Under the pieces are notes generated by a model, which saw nothing but the letters and a program-made list of their open reading frames with translations, searched no databases and had not been told where the DNA came from. DNA of 64,000 nucleotides from Treponema sp. (GTDB taxonomy: Bacteria > Spirochaetota > Spirochaetia > Treponematales > Treponemataceae): contig JAGBIY010000031.1 in assembly GCA_017934745.1 (NCBI GenBank), positions 1-64,000 of the forward strand. The letters run 5' to 3'. Below are positions 22,910 through 30,901 of the stretch, in pieces (position 1 is the first letter of the stretch; each line of letters opens with the position of its first letter). The position numbers and the translations under genes were made by a program.

Positions 22910-23845
22910 ATGAAAGTAAAATCATTGGTTCTGTATTTTTTAATGTCGATTCTGCTATTTGACGCAAGCGCGGCGGGAATAAAATTGAAGTCAAAGAAAA
23001 GCAAAGAAACAAAAGTTGAACCGGTTTCCATCGAAAAAATTTCCGGCATTGCGGAAGGAGAAAACGGAGAATCGAAGGATGTTGAAGGCCTCGCTTTTTT
23101 CTTTGAAATAACCAAGCTCAAAAAAAATGACAAGAAATTGTACATTCAGGAACTCAGGGATTTCAAAATCGACGGCAAAAGCTACGCCGCCACCACGAAA
23201 GAAAAAATCGGTTTTAATATTGAACCGCAGACCGTGCTTGTGGACTCAAGCAAACTCGTTGAAAAAAATCCGGCTGCAAAAAAATTCGTAAAGAATGAAA
23301 AATCAGGAATCATAATGCAGACTGCGATTTTCGGAGCGGAACTTCCTGAAAACGGCAAAGTGACCGTAACGGCGCAAATCGGTTGGGCTGGATTGAATGA
23401 AGGGCAGTCTGACGGTGTTGACGATACAATAGAAGATTTTGTATTTGAATTCGACCTCTCATCGCTGAAAAAAGCGGACGGCACTTCTGGAATCAGCAAA
23501 AAAGAAAAGAAGGAACTTCTAAAGAAAATCAACGATTTTAAAAATGACAAGGACTTTTCCGTGGAGAATTTGAGGAATTATTCCTGCATCATTGATTTTG
23601 CCTCGAATAACGAAACTGTAAAAATCTCTATTGATCCAAGCTCTCTGCCGGAAGAAATCCTTTCGAGCGAATACTCTCCTATTTTCGTGCTCGCCTATGT
23701 CTGCGGGAATCTCGAAAAGCAGCTTGTCTCAGGCAAGTATGAAAATTCCCCCAAAGAAGGAATCGAATTTGAACGCCTGAAATACAAACAGCTCAAAGAA
23801 GCGAACAGCGGAATAAATATACCCTTCCTTGAAGACTTGCAGTAG
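22910..23845 (+). CDS. Exported protein of unknown function
   Basis: A 311-residue protein; the start at 22910 follows aaagg and begins MKVKSLVLYFLMSILLFD with a signal peptide cleaved near DASAAG. The mature part is Lys- and Glu-rich with mixed alpha/beta appearance (GLAFFFEITKLKKNDKKLY, IMQTAIFGAELPENGKVTV, DFVFEFDLSSLKKADG). The 3' end reads EANSGINIPFLEDLQ. No catalytic motif or known family is recognised. It is a single gene with a separate promoter region in the AT-rich stretch 22700-22900. The remnant of an AAA/DUF4143 gene starts directly after its stop codon on the other strand. Confidence 0.7.
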   Translation: MKVKSLVLYFLMSILLFDASAAGIKLKSKKSKETKVEPVSIEKISGIAEGENGESKDVEGLAFFFEITKLKKNDKKLYIQELRDFKIDGKSYAATTKEKIGFNIEPQTVLVDSSKLVEKNPAAKKFVKNEKSGIIMQTAIFGAELPENGKVTVTAQIGWAGLNEGQSDGVDDTIEDFVFEFDLSSLKKADGTSGISKKEKKELLKKINDFKNDKDFSVENLRNYSCIIDFASNNETVKISIDPSSLPEEILSSEYSPIFVLAYVCGNLEKQLVSGKYENSPKEGIEFERLKYKQLKEANSGINIPFLEDLQ

Positions 23846-23849
23846 AGAC

Positions 23850-24062
23850 CTTCTTGAAGCTGTCTTTTATGGAAAGAAGGGGGCGCATCTCCTGCGCCTG
23901 TTTTTCTGCGGTGGGAAGATTCAATGCGGACTGGATGTAGACGCGCTCATAGCCTTTGTTGCAGACAAAATCCACTTCAATGGTTTTTCGTTCGCTTGTT
24001 CCTTCTTTGTTCTTGCCGTTCAGCGTAATCTGTCCCACATCCACCCATACTTGATATTTATG
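23850..24062 (-). pseudogene. Remnant of an AAA_14/DUF4143 ATPase gene (C-terminal piece)
   Basis: The minus strand encodes YQVWVDVGQITLNGKNKEG, IEVDFVCNKGYERVYIQSAL and EMRPLLSIKDSFKKV, which is the characteristic C-terminal DUF4143 segment of the AAA_14 ATPases that are multicopy in treponemes. The ATPase domain, the start and the last 20 residues are missing. The rest of the gap 23846-24242 holds the palindrome at 24051-24084 and the porin promoter region. Confidence 0.6.
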
Positions 24063-24084
24063 CGTAAATACGCATTTTTATCAA
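24051..24084. other. 34-bp two-fold symmetric palindrome
   Basis: TTGATA-ttt-ATGCGTA-aa-TACGCAT-ttt-TATCAA. Both arms are perfect and only the ttt spacers do not pair. It lies at the edge of the DUF4143 remnant, about 160 bases upstream of the porin gene. It could be an operator or a hairpin; chance is not excluded. Confidence 0.5.
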
Positions 24085-24242
24085 ATACGCCCACGCTTGG
24101 ACAATCCCGCATTTACGAGAATTTCATTAACTTTGCAATTTTTTGACGGAATTGTGTAGTTATGAGACGGATTGCTTTAGGTTGACTTCGTTTATTCATT
24201 CATAATGAAAAATGCCATGGCAAATAAAAAAAGGAGGGCTAC

Positions 24243-25673
24243 ATGAAAAAAGTCTTGGAAACTGCACTTGCTGCGGTATTCCTTACTGGAAGCGTTTTTG
24301 CGGACATAACCACGAGCGTTTCCGTGTTGCAGGGGCAAGATTTGGTAACCTATCGCGCAGCGGATGACTCGAAGCAGGACGAGGTAGGCGATTCTGTCGG
24401 TTCGCAATCCGGCTGGGGATTCTTCAATGACGATTATTCCAAAAATCGCTACACCGGTATGTCTGTGAAAGGTCCCAATTATGGTGCCAGCATATCGTTG
24501 AAATTCAACAGGGATATCGCCACGTCGAATGGTTATTCCGGCTACTATGACTATGGAAAGTTGCGGGTCGGCTTCGCCGGAAACGGACTTGGCGGCTCGG
24601 GTGACCTTACCGATCACCTGGGGGAATTGTATGGATTGTGGTACTACACCGAATCGCTTTACCAGTGGGAGCTTGAATACGAAGATACAAGCAGCCGACG
24701 CACTACAAAAGATTATGATGACTACATCTACAACGGATACAATATAACGAATGCGGGTGTTCCATTGGCGAACAAGGATGGAGGCCATGAATTCGGGCTT
24801 TCCTATCAATGGAACTTGTTCACTTTCAGGGGTGTGCTGATAAATGACCGCACAAGCACGAAAACCGGCGGAGAGTATTTCGGCTGGAGTAGATTCACCG
24901 ATTTCAATCTGCAGGCGAACTACGTCAGCCGAGACAAGAAGGACAAAGCCTCCATCACATTCAAGATGGAAGGTTTGAAGACTTGGTTTTCGGATTCAAA
25001 TGACAGCGATGACGAGAACTGCCCCAAAAAAGCCGACATAGGAGTGTGCATCGCCGCTTCCACCAAGTCCGTCAAAGACTGGCTGTTTTCTGGAGGCTAC
25101 TCGCTTGTTGGGTTGAACCTTGGTGGAAATGTGACGGGCAACGTCTCCACCGACGACAACAAGAACGGCTTGTATGGAGAGGACGGCGAGAATTCTGATT
25201 TTTCAAAGGCGTACTGGGGGCACGGTCTCAATCTCGGAGCGCAATACAAGTACAAAGATTGGACGTTCACCCTCGCGAACCAGGTCACGCTCATTTTCCT
25301 GAGCGAGTATTCGAAGGCTGTCTCGGATATGCACAAGTACGGATGGAAACCATATCTGGGTGAAATCGCGAGTTTCACCGCTGTACGCAAGCTGACTTCC
25401 ATGCTTACGGGGCAGGCCGCCCTCACCTATCGCAGCTACAACCTGAACAGCGAAAGTTACGGCAAGGCGGAGACAGGCATTTCGATTGCGCCGTCCGTCA
25501 CATACGAACCAATCAAAAACTGCAAACTGACGGCGGGTCTTGAGCTTACTCTCGAAAATCTTGACGACACTCCAAAGGCGCTCTGGGCAAACGCCTCGTC
25601 CGCCAGTTGGGCGTATGTGTATCCACGGACGTTTTCAGTCCAGATTCCGGTGACATTCAATATAACGCTGTAA
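24243..25673 (+). CDS. Porin-like outer-membrane protein, paralog 1
   Basis: A 476-residue protein with a signal peptide (LAAVFLTGSVFA). The mature part is made of long alternating strands with aromatic girdles (YQWELEYEDTSSRR, FTDFNLQANYVSRDKKDKAS, WTFTLANQVTLIFLSEY) and ends in the barrel-type segment FSVQIPVTFNITL. The size fits a 16-18-stranded porin. Its neighbour at 25693 shares the motif pattern FxxxGEYxxW/FTxFNxQANYV, so they are paralogs in one operon 19 bases apart. A TTGACT box at 24182-24187 may be its -35 element. It may take up oligosaccharides; the substrate is inference. Confidence 0.72.
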   Translation: MKKVLETALAAVFLTGSVFADITTSVSVLQGQDLVTYRAADDSKQDEVGDSVGSQSGWGFFNDDYSKNRYTGMSVKGPNYGASISLKFNRDIATSNGYSGYYDYGKLRVGFAGNGLGGSGDLTDHLGELYGLWYYTESLYQWELEYEDTSSRRTTKDYDDYIYNGYNITNAGVPLANKDGGHEFGLSYQWNLFTFRGVLINDRTSTKTGGEYFGWSRFTDFNLQANYVSRDKKDKASITFKMEGLKTWFSDSNDSDDENCPKKADIGVCIAASTKSVKDWLFSGGYSLVGLNLGGNVTGNVSTDDNKNGLYGEDGENSDFSKAYWGHGLNLGAQYKYKDWTFTLANQVTLIFLSEYSKAVSDMHKYGWKPYLGEIASFTAVRKLTSMLTGQAALTYRSYNLNSESYGKAETGISIAPSVTYEPIKNCKLTAGLELTLENLDDTPKALWANASSASWAYVYPRTFSVQIPVTFNITL

Positions 25674-25692
25674 CAAAGAGGAGATGATGACT

Positions 25693-27171
25693 ATGAAAAA
25701 GTTTTTTACGATTGCCGGAGCCGCGCTGATGCTGTCTGGCAGCGCTTCTGCAGTAACGCTGAATATTTCCGCACGCTATGGACAGAACCTTGCGACATAT
25801 GCGAAAACTCCAAACGAAACCGAGGTTGATGACGGTTTCTTCTTCTGCGACAACTATTTCGACAACAAGGTCGGCGCGCAGTACACCAGCCGTGGAACAT
25901 ACGATTTCATCACTTTCAAGGCGGACGGAAGGTTTGCCGGAGTTGAAGCGAAACTCAAAGTGATGAGCAAGGACATAGGGATGCGCCTTTACAACGGCTG
26001 GGTAGGCACCGACAAATTCAAATTCTATGCCGGCCGATTCGACGCCTATCCGCTTGTGGAGATTGTGGATGACGCGACGGTCGGCTACCACTTCAACAGC
26101 TACGCCTGCCAGTATCAGCCCGGTTTCGACCCCCAGGTCATGTCTCTGTTTTTGAGGGAGGAAGGGTTCGTGCGCCATGTAAGCAGCCGCATCGATTCGA
26201 CGGCGAGCGACAATGTGAACGCGAAGGTGTCGCTCGACCTCGAAAGCAACAACTGGTACTTCTACGATGCGAACAACGCTGGCGCATGCATCGACTACGA
26301 CACAAGCTACTTCGGAAACAGGGGCGGCATGATGGTCCAGTATTCTCCTGACTATCGCTGGCTTTTTCGCTTCGTTTCCACTTTCGGCTCCGCATGGACG
26401 GAGGGGTCGGAATACACCAACAACTATATAGGCGAGAGGACGTTCACCAACTTCAACATGCAGGCAAACTATGTGAATCCGGGACTGTTCTCCGTCGCGC
26501 TCACGTTCAAGATGAGCGACATCATATCCGGCATCTACACCGACGGGGATTCTGCGTTGAAGAGTGCGGGAAGCGACATACAAGGAATGCTGGCAGTCTC
26601 TAGCGACTTTTTCCCAAAACTCCGCCTGTATGCCGACTATCTGTATGCCGCGGCCTTCCTCGGCATGGAGGACGTGTTCGGAAACAGCGACGTGCTCGTG
26701 TTCCACGCCGCCGATGTCCGCGCGGTATACAGCGTAACGGACAGAATAAAAGTCGGAGCGAACGGCAACATCTCTTCAATCGTCCAAAGCCAGTACGCAA
26801 AAAGCCTCGGTTACGATGACGGCTATTTCGGATTCAACTTCGGACTTTCCGCGAGCTATCGCTTCAGGGAGAACTTGGCATTCGACTGTACAGCCGGCGT
26901 GAGGTGCGTGAATGTGAACAACAGGAACAGCGATGACGAAAGGGACTGGAGGCAGGTGACTTGCCTTGGCATAGAGCCGAGCGTTTGCTGGACTCTCGCG
27001 AAGCACGCTTCTGTGAATCTCGGCGTAAACTTTTTGTGCCAAAACTTTTCAGACAAGGACGAAGGAAAATCGATATGGCTGAACAACAACAAGAACAGCC
27101 TTGCGTCAAGCACCGTCTATCCTGGAACGATTGTCGTGACAGTGCCTCTCTATATGAAAGTTTCTCTGTAG
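25693..27171 (+). CDS. Porin-like outer-membrane protein, paralog 2
   Basis: A 492-residue protein. I choose the ATG at 25693 (MKKFFTIAGAALMLSGSAS) because it is nine bases after the Shine-Dalgarno aaagaggag, while two earlier ATGs abut it. The signal peptide is followed by porin-like strands (FAGVEAKLKVMSKDIGMRLY, YAGRFDAYPLVEIVDDATVG, FTNFNMQANYVNPGLFSVAL) and an end typical of barrels (YPGTIVVTVPLYMKVSL). It resembles the upstream protein in its second half. The next gene (27181) follows at once, so porin 1, porin 2 and a lipoprotein are probably one transcript. Confidence 0.72.
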   Translation: MKKFFTIAGAALMLSGSASAVTLNISARYGQNLATYAKTPNETEVDDGFFFCDNYFDNKVGAQYTSRGTYDFITFKADGRFAGVEAKLKVMSKDIGMRLYNGWVGTDKFKFYAGRFDAYPLVEIVDDATVGYHFNSYACQYQPGFDPQVMSLFLREEGFVRHVSSRIDSTASDNVNAKVSLDLESNNWYFYDANNAGACIDYDTSYFGNRGGMMVQYSPDYRWLFRFVSTFGSAWTEGSEYTNNYIGERTFTNFNMQANYVNPGLFSVALTFKMSDIISGIYTDGDSALKSAGSDIQGMLAVSSDFFPKLRLYADYLYAAAFLGMEDVFGNSDVLVFHAADVRAVYSVTDRIKVGANGNISSIVQSQYAKSLGYDDGYFGFNFGLSASYRFRENLAFDCTAGVRCVNVNNRNSDDERDWRQVTCLGIEPSVCWTLAKHASVNLGVNFLCQNFSDKDEGKSIWLNNNKNSLASSTVYPGTIVVTVPLYMKVSL

Positions 27172-27180
27172 GAGTTGTCT

Positions 27181-28707
27181 ATGCGAAAAAAAATGCTTTG
27201 CAGGCTGAAAAAGATATGCCGGTGTCTTGCGTTGATGTCGTTTTCGTTCGGTGTTGTCGGATGCGGTATGCTCGAGTCCGCCGACACCGACCCAATCTAC
27301 TCTGAAAAAATCGATGGAGTCACCATCAGCTCGGACAGCGGAACGGAGCTTTTGAAGAGCGCCTCTGCGACCCTTACGGCCACGGTCGAGGCGGTGCACG
27401 CGAAAGAGGACGCGCTCTCCTATTCTTGGAGCATCTCACAGGGAAGCGAATACGCGAGCCTTTCCTCTGCAAGCGATGCGACGACGAAGATTACAATGAG
27501 CGATTCCGCCTTGGAGGAGGAAGTCGTCACCGTTTCCTGCACGGTGTCGTACAATTTCGGCGAATGCAACACCATAACAAGTTCAATCGACATAACCGTT
27601 GGCCAGTCCGGCACGGTCAACGCGCATTTTGACATGCTATGCGGCGTTTCCTCCTGGACATACTACACCGATTCCTCTTTCACGAATGCCGTGACGGGTT
27701 CGTTGACGAATAAGCAGGCTGAGGCGGTGGAAACAGGATACTTCAAGCCCACGACACTGAACTCTGACGGGAAACCCCGCGCGACGCTGGTCGGCTACAA
27801 GTTCATGAGAGCGAAAGTGGATAATGTTGGAGTCGTCGGCTATGAAGATATGACAGGAAAAAAGACGTCCAACTTGAACTGGGACTACTTCAAGGAAAAG
27901 GGCAGCTACTTGAAGCTCCACGTCTACGGAGACTGCAAAGTCACCATAACAGGAGGCGCCGCGGCAGCGGCGGACTACCGAGGCGTGTGGGTGTACGACT
28001 CGAACGGCGAGGAAGTTGCTGAAATCTCGAATACAACCGAGTTGACCGAAAGGAGCTTTGACGCTGCGCTCAACGATGAGTTCTACATAGTCGGAAACAG
28101 CGGCGGTGTCACAGCGATTGACTGCGAAAGCGAAAATGAAGATGAAGAAATTGGAGACACAGATATTGTGACTAATGCAGTATGGGCAATTGATTGCGGC
28201 TCAAGTAGTTTCACCTATTATTCCGATTCTGATTTTACAAACGCTATTACAGGTGCTCTTAGCAATTCTACGGCTGTTGCAGATCCTAGCTATTTCAAAC
28301 CGACTACAACAAATTCAGATGGAAATCCAAATGCTACGCTTTATGCCACGAAATTTTTGTGTGTAAAATTGAATGGAAATGGCACTGCTTTGTTGGGTTG
28401 CACGCCTGGAAGTGGGCTTAATTCCGCTGATGTCGAATTCACAAAAACAAAACTTGCAAACGCCAATGTTTCATGCATGGTTCTGACTGTGGGCGGAAAC
28501 TGCTCGGTAAGCATAACTGGCGGTTCCACTGGTTCCGATGTTTACAGGGCGGTGCTTGTCTACGATAGCGATGGAACAGAAAAAGCGTCAATAAAAGGAC
28601 AAACAACATTGACCACTGTTTATTTTTCAGCAAGTGCTGGTGAATCGTACTATATCTATGGAAGTGGTGGTGGGGTAACTAATATAACCTGTACTTCATC
28701 GGAATAA
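27181..28707 (+). CDS. Lipoprotein with an Ig-like domain and a duplicated domain
   Basis: A 508-residue lipoprotein (lipobox VVGC). The start at 27181 is set by aggag at 27170-27174. Residues 30-145 look Ig-like (ATLTATVEAVHAKEDALSYS, VVTVSCTVSYNFGECNTITS). Two homologous domains follow: residues about 150-320 (CGVSSWTYYTDSSFTNAVTG) and 340-508 (CGSSSFTYYSDSDFTNAITG), each ending in a GGVT strand. The DNA of the second copy, from about 28140, is clearly more AT-rich than the first, so it was probably acquired by recombination, not by recent local duplication. It is probably surface-exposed with the two porins; the ligand is unknown. Confidence 0.7.
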   Translation: MRKKMLCRLKKICRCLALMSFSFGVVGCGMLESADTDPIYSEKIDGVTISSDSGTELLKSASATLTATVEAVHAKEDALSYSWSISQGSEYASLSSASDATTKITMSDSALEEEVVTVSCTVSYNFGECNTITSSIDITVGQSGTVNAHFDMLCGVSSWTYYTDSSFTNAVTGSLTNKQAEAVETGYFKPTTLNSDGKPRATLVGYKFMRAKVDNVGVVGYEDMTGKKTSNLNWDYFKEKGSYLKLHVYGDCKVTITGGAAAAADYRGVWVYDSNGEEVAEISNTTELTERSFDAALNDEFYIVGNSGGVTAIDCESENEDEEIGDTDIVTNAVWAIDCGSSSFTYYSDSDFTNAITGALSNSTAVADPSYFKPTTTNSDGNPNATLYATKFLCVKLNGNGTALLGCTPGSGLNSADVEFTKTKLANANVSCMVLTVGGNCSVSITGGSTGSDVYRAVLVYDSDGTEKASIKGQTTLTTVYFSASAGESYYIYGSGGGVTNITCTSSE

Positions 28708-28750
28708 CATAATCTGTTGTTAAAAAATTTTGCAGTAAATACAAAAAATA

Positions 28751-28941
28751 GGAGGGCGAAAGTCGAGTTTTTACCATGCAATGGCCGGAACGAGCGGAAG
28801 CGGGGTTCCTTTGCTGAATACACTAAACATCGCAAGCGATGTTAACGCCACCGCAAAGCGGTACTGCCGTATTCGGCAAAGGGTTCCCGCTGGGAGCGCG
28901 TTTCGGCGACTACGATATGCATAAACTCGGCATTCGCCCTA
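28751..28941 (+). repeat. Complete MITE-like element with terminal inverted repeats
   Basis: About 190 bases with ends agggcgaaagtcgagttt (28753-28770) and aaactcggcattcgccct (28923-28940), which are inverted repeats matching at 16 of 18 positions. Inside are hairpins aacatcgc/gcgatgtt and accgc-aaa-gcggt. It matches positions 1-150 in inverted orientation and an internally deleted copy at 2508-2582. Its right end abuts the Shine-Dalgarno (aggagc) of the gene at 28951. No coding capacity is seen. Confidence 0.7.
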
Positions 28942-28950
28942 GGAGCTTCT

Positions 28951-30873
28951 ATGAAAAAACAAAACAACAAATGCGGCGTTTTGCGCACCGTGCTTGCGTC
29001 GGCTCTTTTTGCCATGCCGTTTGTCGGCTCTGCGTCGTTCTCGATTCTTGCATCGGGCTGCTCGAATTCGGATCCCTACATTCCGCTTTCCACGCTACCG
29101 CTCAGCAATATCGACATCGACAATGCCGCGGCTGCCCGCGCGATGCTCAACTCGGACGGCAGCGTGAACGAAAGCTTGCTGCAGTCATCCCTTGACGCAT
29201 TCGACCGTGAAAACGATGTGCAGCCGTACATCATCGCGAGCGCGAGCGGAGAAAGTTCATCTCAGGTCTGGACTCTCAAATACGGAGAGGCGGCTGGAGA
29301 AGAAAAATACGGCACTGTATACAAAAGCGGCATAGCGAACGGATTCGACGCTGTGAACTACGCCATAAAAGCCCTGCCTAGCGACCGCGACAGCAAGTAC
29401 AAAGTCCGCGTCGACTCCGACTTGTACTCTGGAGAAGAAAGCGGCACCGATGGAGTATCCACTGTTTCTTCAATATCGAACCTGTATTCGATAGCTCTCG
29501 CCGACTATACGATACTCGATTTCCATGGCCACACCCTCTATGCGAACAACGCCACGGGTGACAATATCGTGCCTGTGTCGCTCACAAACGTGAAATACTG
29601 CTCCGTAAGGAATCTCACGGTTTCCGGCCATGCCCGCTATGCAATCTGGGCGCAGGGTGTCGACAACTGCGTGTTCGACACGATAGCGATTGAACTTGAC
29701 GGTTCAAGCGACTCGAAAAATCTGGGGCTCCGCATCGCGGAGAAAGGCACGACATGGAGCAGCAACATCTATGTGGACAACATCACGGCAAGTGGCTGCT
29801 ACGACCAGGCCGTTGAGACTATGAAAGTTGACGGAATCTACATAGGCACCGTCACCGCCACTGACTGCAATGACTGCGGCCTTCTGCTCAACACGACTAC
29901 GAACGCCGTGGTCGGCACTGTGAACGGAACCAGATGCTCTCCACGTTCGTCCGGAGGCGTGTATGCGGCATTGCGCACTGCGAATTTTGTCGGACCCGAC
30001 GTTTATGTCCACAAGGTGAATGCCGATTCGTGTGGCAGGGCCTATTTCTGCGTCTCTGCTTGCGCGGGAATTTCAATCGATGAAGTGAACGCCGAGAACT
30101 GCTATGCGCAAGGAATCCTGCTTCAGGATGCGCAGAACATAACAGTGCGGGGCGGAACAATCACGGCTGGAGGCAATACCGCTTCCTCATACGGCATACA
30201 GCTTACGAACGGCAGCTCAGGCGGAACCCTTTCAACCATGAACAACACGTTCAAGAACATCGCGATTTCCGGCTACAGCGCTCCGATTAATGAAGGAAAT
30301 AGCGACTGGAATACATTCATCGACTGTACAAGCTCAGGCGGAACTTTCAGCGACCACTCTGTGACAGCCGTCCGCGAAGAACACACGGACAGCGTTCTCG
30401 AAATTCCTGCCGGCACTACAGAGATTGCAGATGGCGAGTACATGAACTACACTGCCATAAAAAGCGTCGTGATTCCTTCGTCCGTGACTTCCATTGGCAA
30501 GAACGCATTCGCAGGCTGCGCCTCGCTAGAAAGCGTGACATTCGAAGAAAATAGCTCTTGCGTGTCTGTGGGCGATTGCGCTTTCTCCGGCACCGCAATA
30601 ACGGAAATTTCGTTTCCAGAAAGCGTTGCGAGTTTTGGCTCCAATATCCTTCCGTCCGTCTGCACCGCGGTCGAAGTAAAAGCGTCGTCTCTCTCTTCAA
30701 TGGGGACAGAAGCTTTCTTCACGCTTTCTTCCCCGTCCAAAATCACTTTCGCTTCTCCGGGCGCATACAGCGGGCACACTTACACAGACGGTTCCATCGT
30801 CTACGGAGCCAGTTCCTTGACCGATACGGAATGGGTCTACTGGTACGGATACACTCGAAGCACTCTGGAATAG
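28951..30873 (+). CDS. Surface lipoprotein: parallel beta-helix plus BspA-type LRR, paralog 1
   Basis: A 640-residue exported lipoprotein (signal peptide and lipobox ILASGC). Residues 150-470 are repeats of a right-handed beta-helix as in NosD or pectate-lyase-like proteins (LTVSGHARYAIWAQGVDNCV, YIGTVTATDCNDCGLLLNTT, FNAENCYAQ-type coils). Residues 490-600 are LRR_5 repeats (VVIPSSVTSIGKNAFAGCAS, ITEISFPESVASFGSN). The combination suggests a surface carbohydrate-binding or -cleaving protein, but catalytic residues are not identifiable. The adjacent gene at 30902 encodes a paralog. Its Shine-Dalgarno sits at the end of the MITE-like element. Confidence 0.75.
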   Translation: MKKQNNKCGVLRTVLASALFAMPFVGSASFSILASGCSNSDPYIPLSTLPLSNIDIDNAAAARAMLNSDGSVNESLLQSSLDAFDRENDVQPYIIASASGESSSQVWTLKYGEAAGEEKYGTVYKSGIANGFDAVNYAIKALPSDRDSKYKVRVDSDLYSGEESGTDGVSTVSSISNLYSIALADYTILDFHGHTLYANNATGDNIVPVSLTNVKYCSVRNLTVSGHARYAIWAQGVDNCVFDTIAIELDGSSDSKNLGLRIAEKGTTWSSNIYVDNITASGCYDQAVETMKVDGIYIGTVTATDCNDCGLLLNTTTNAVVGTVNGTRCSPRSSGGVYAALRTANFVGPDVYVHKVNADSCGRAYFCVSACAGISIDEVNAENCYAQGILLQDAQNITVRGGTITAGGNTASSYGIQLTNGSSGGTLSTMNNTFKNIAISGYSAPINEGNSDWNTFIDCTSSGGTFSDHSVTAVREEHTDSVLEIPAGTTEIADGEYMNYTAIKSVVIPSSVTSIGKNAFAGCASLESVTFEENSSCVSVGDCAFSGTAITEISFPESVASFGSNILPSVCTAVEVKASSLSSMGTEAFFTLSSPSKITFASPGAYSGHTYTDGSIVYGASSLTDTEWVYWYGYTRSTLE

Positions 30874-30901
30874 CGTCCCAATTTTTTTTAGGAGAAAAGA
30901 T

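Noticed and set aside
25657..26706. Long minus-strand frame opposite the second porin (349 codons)
   Set aside because: Shadow frame; it overlaps a clear signal-peptide barrel gene and has no plausible domain.
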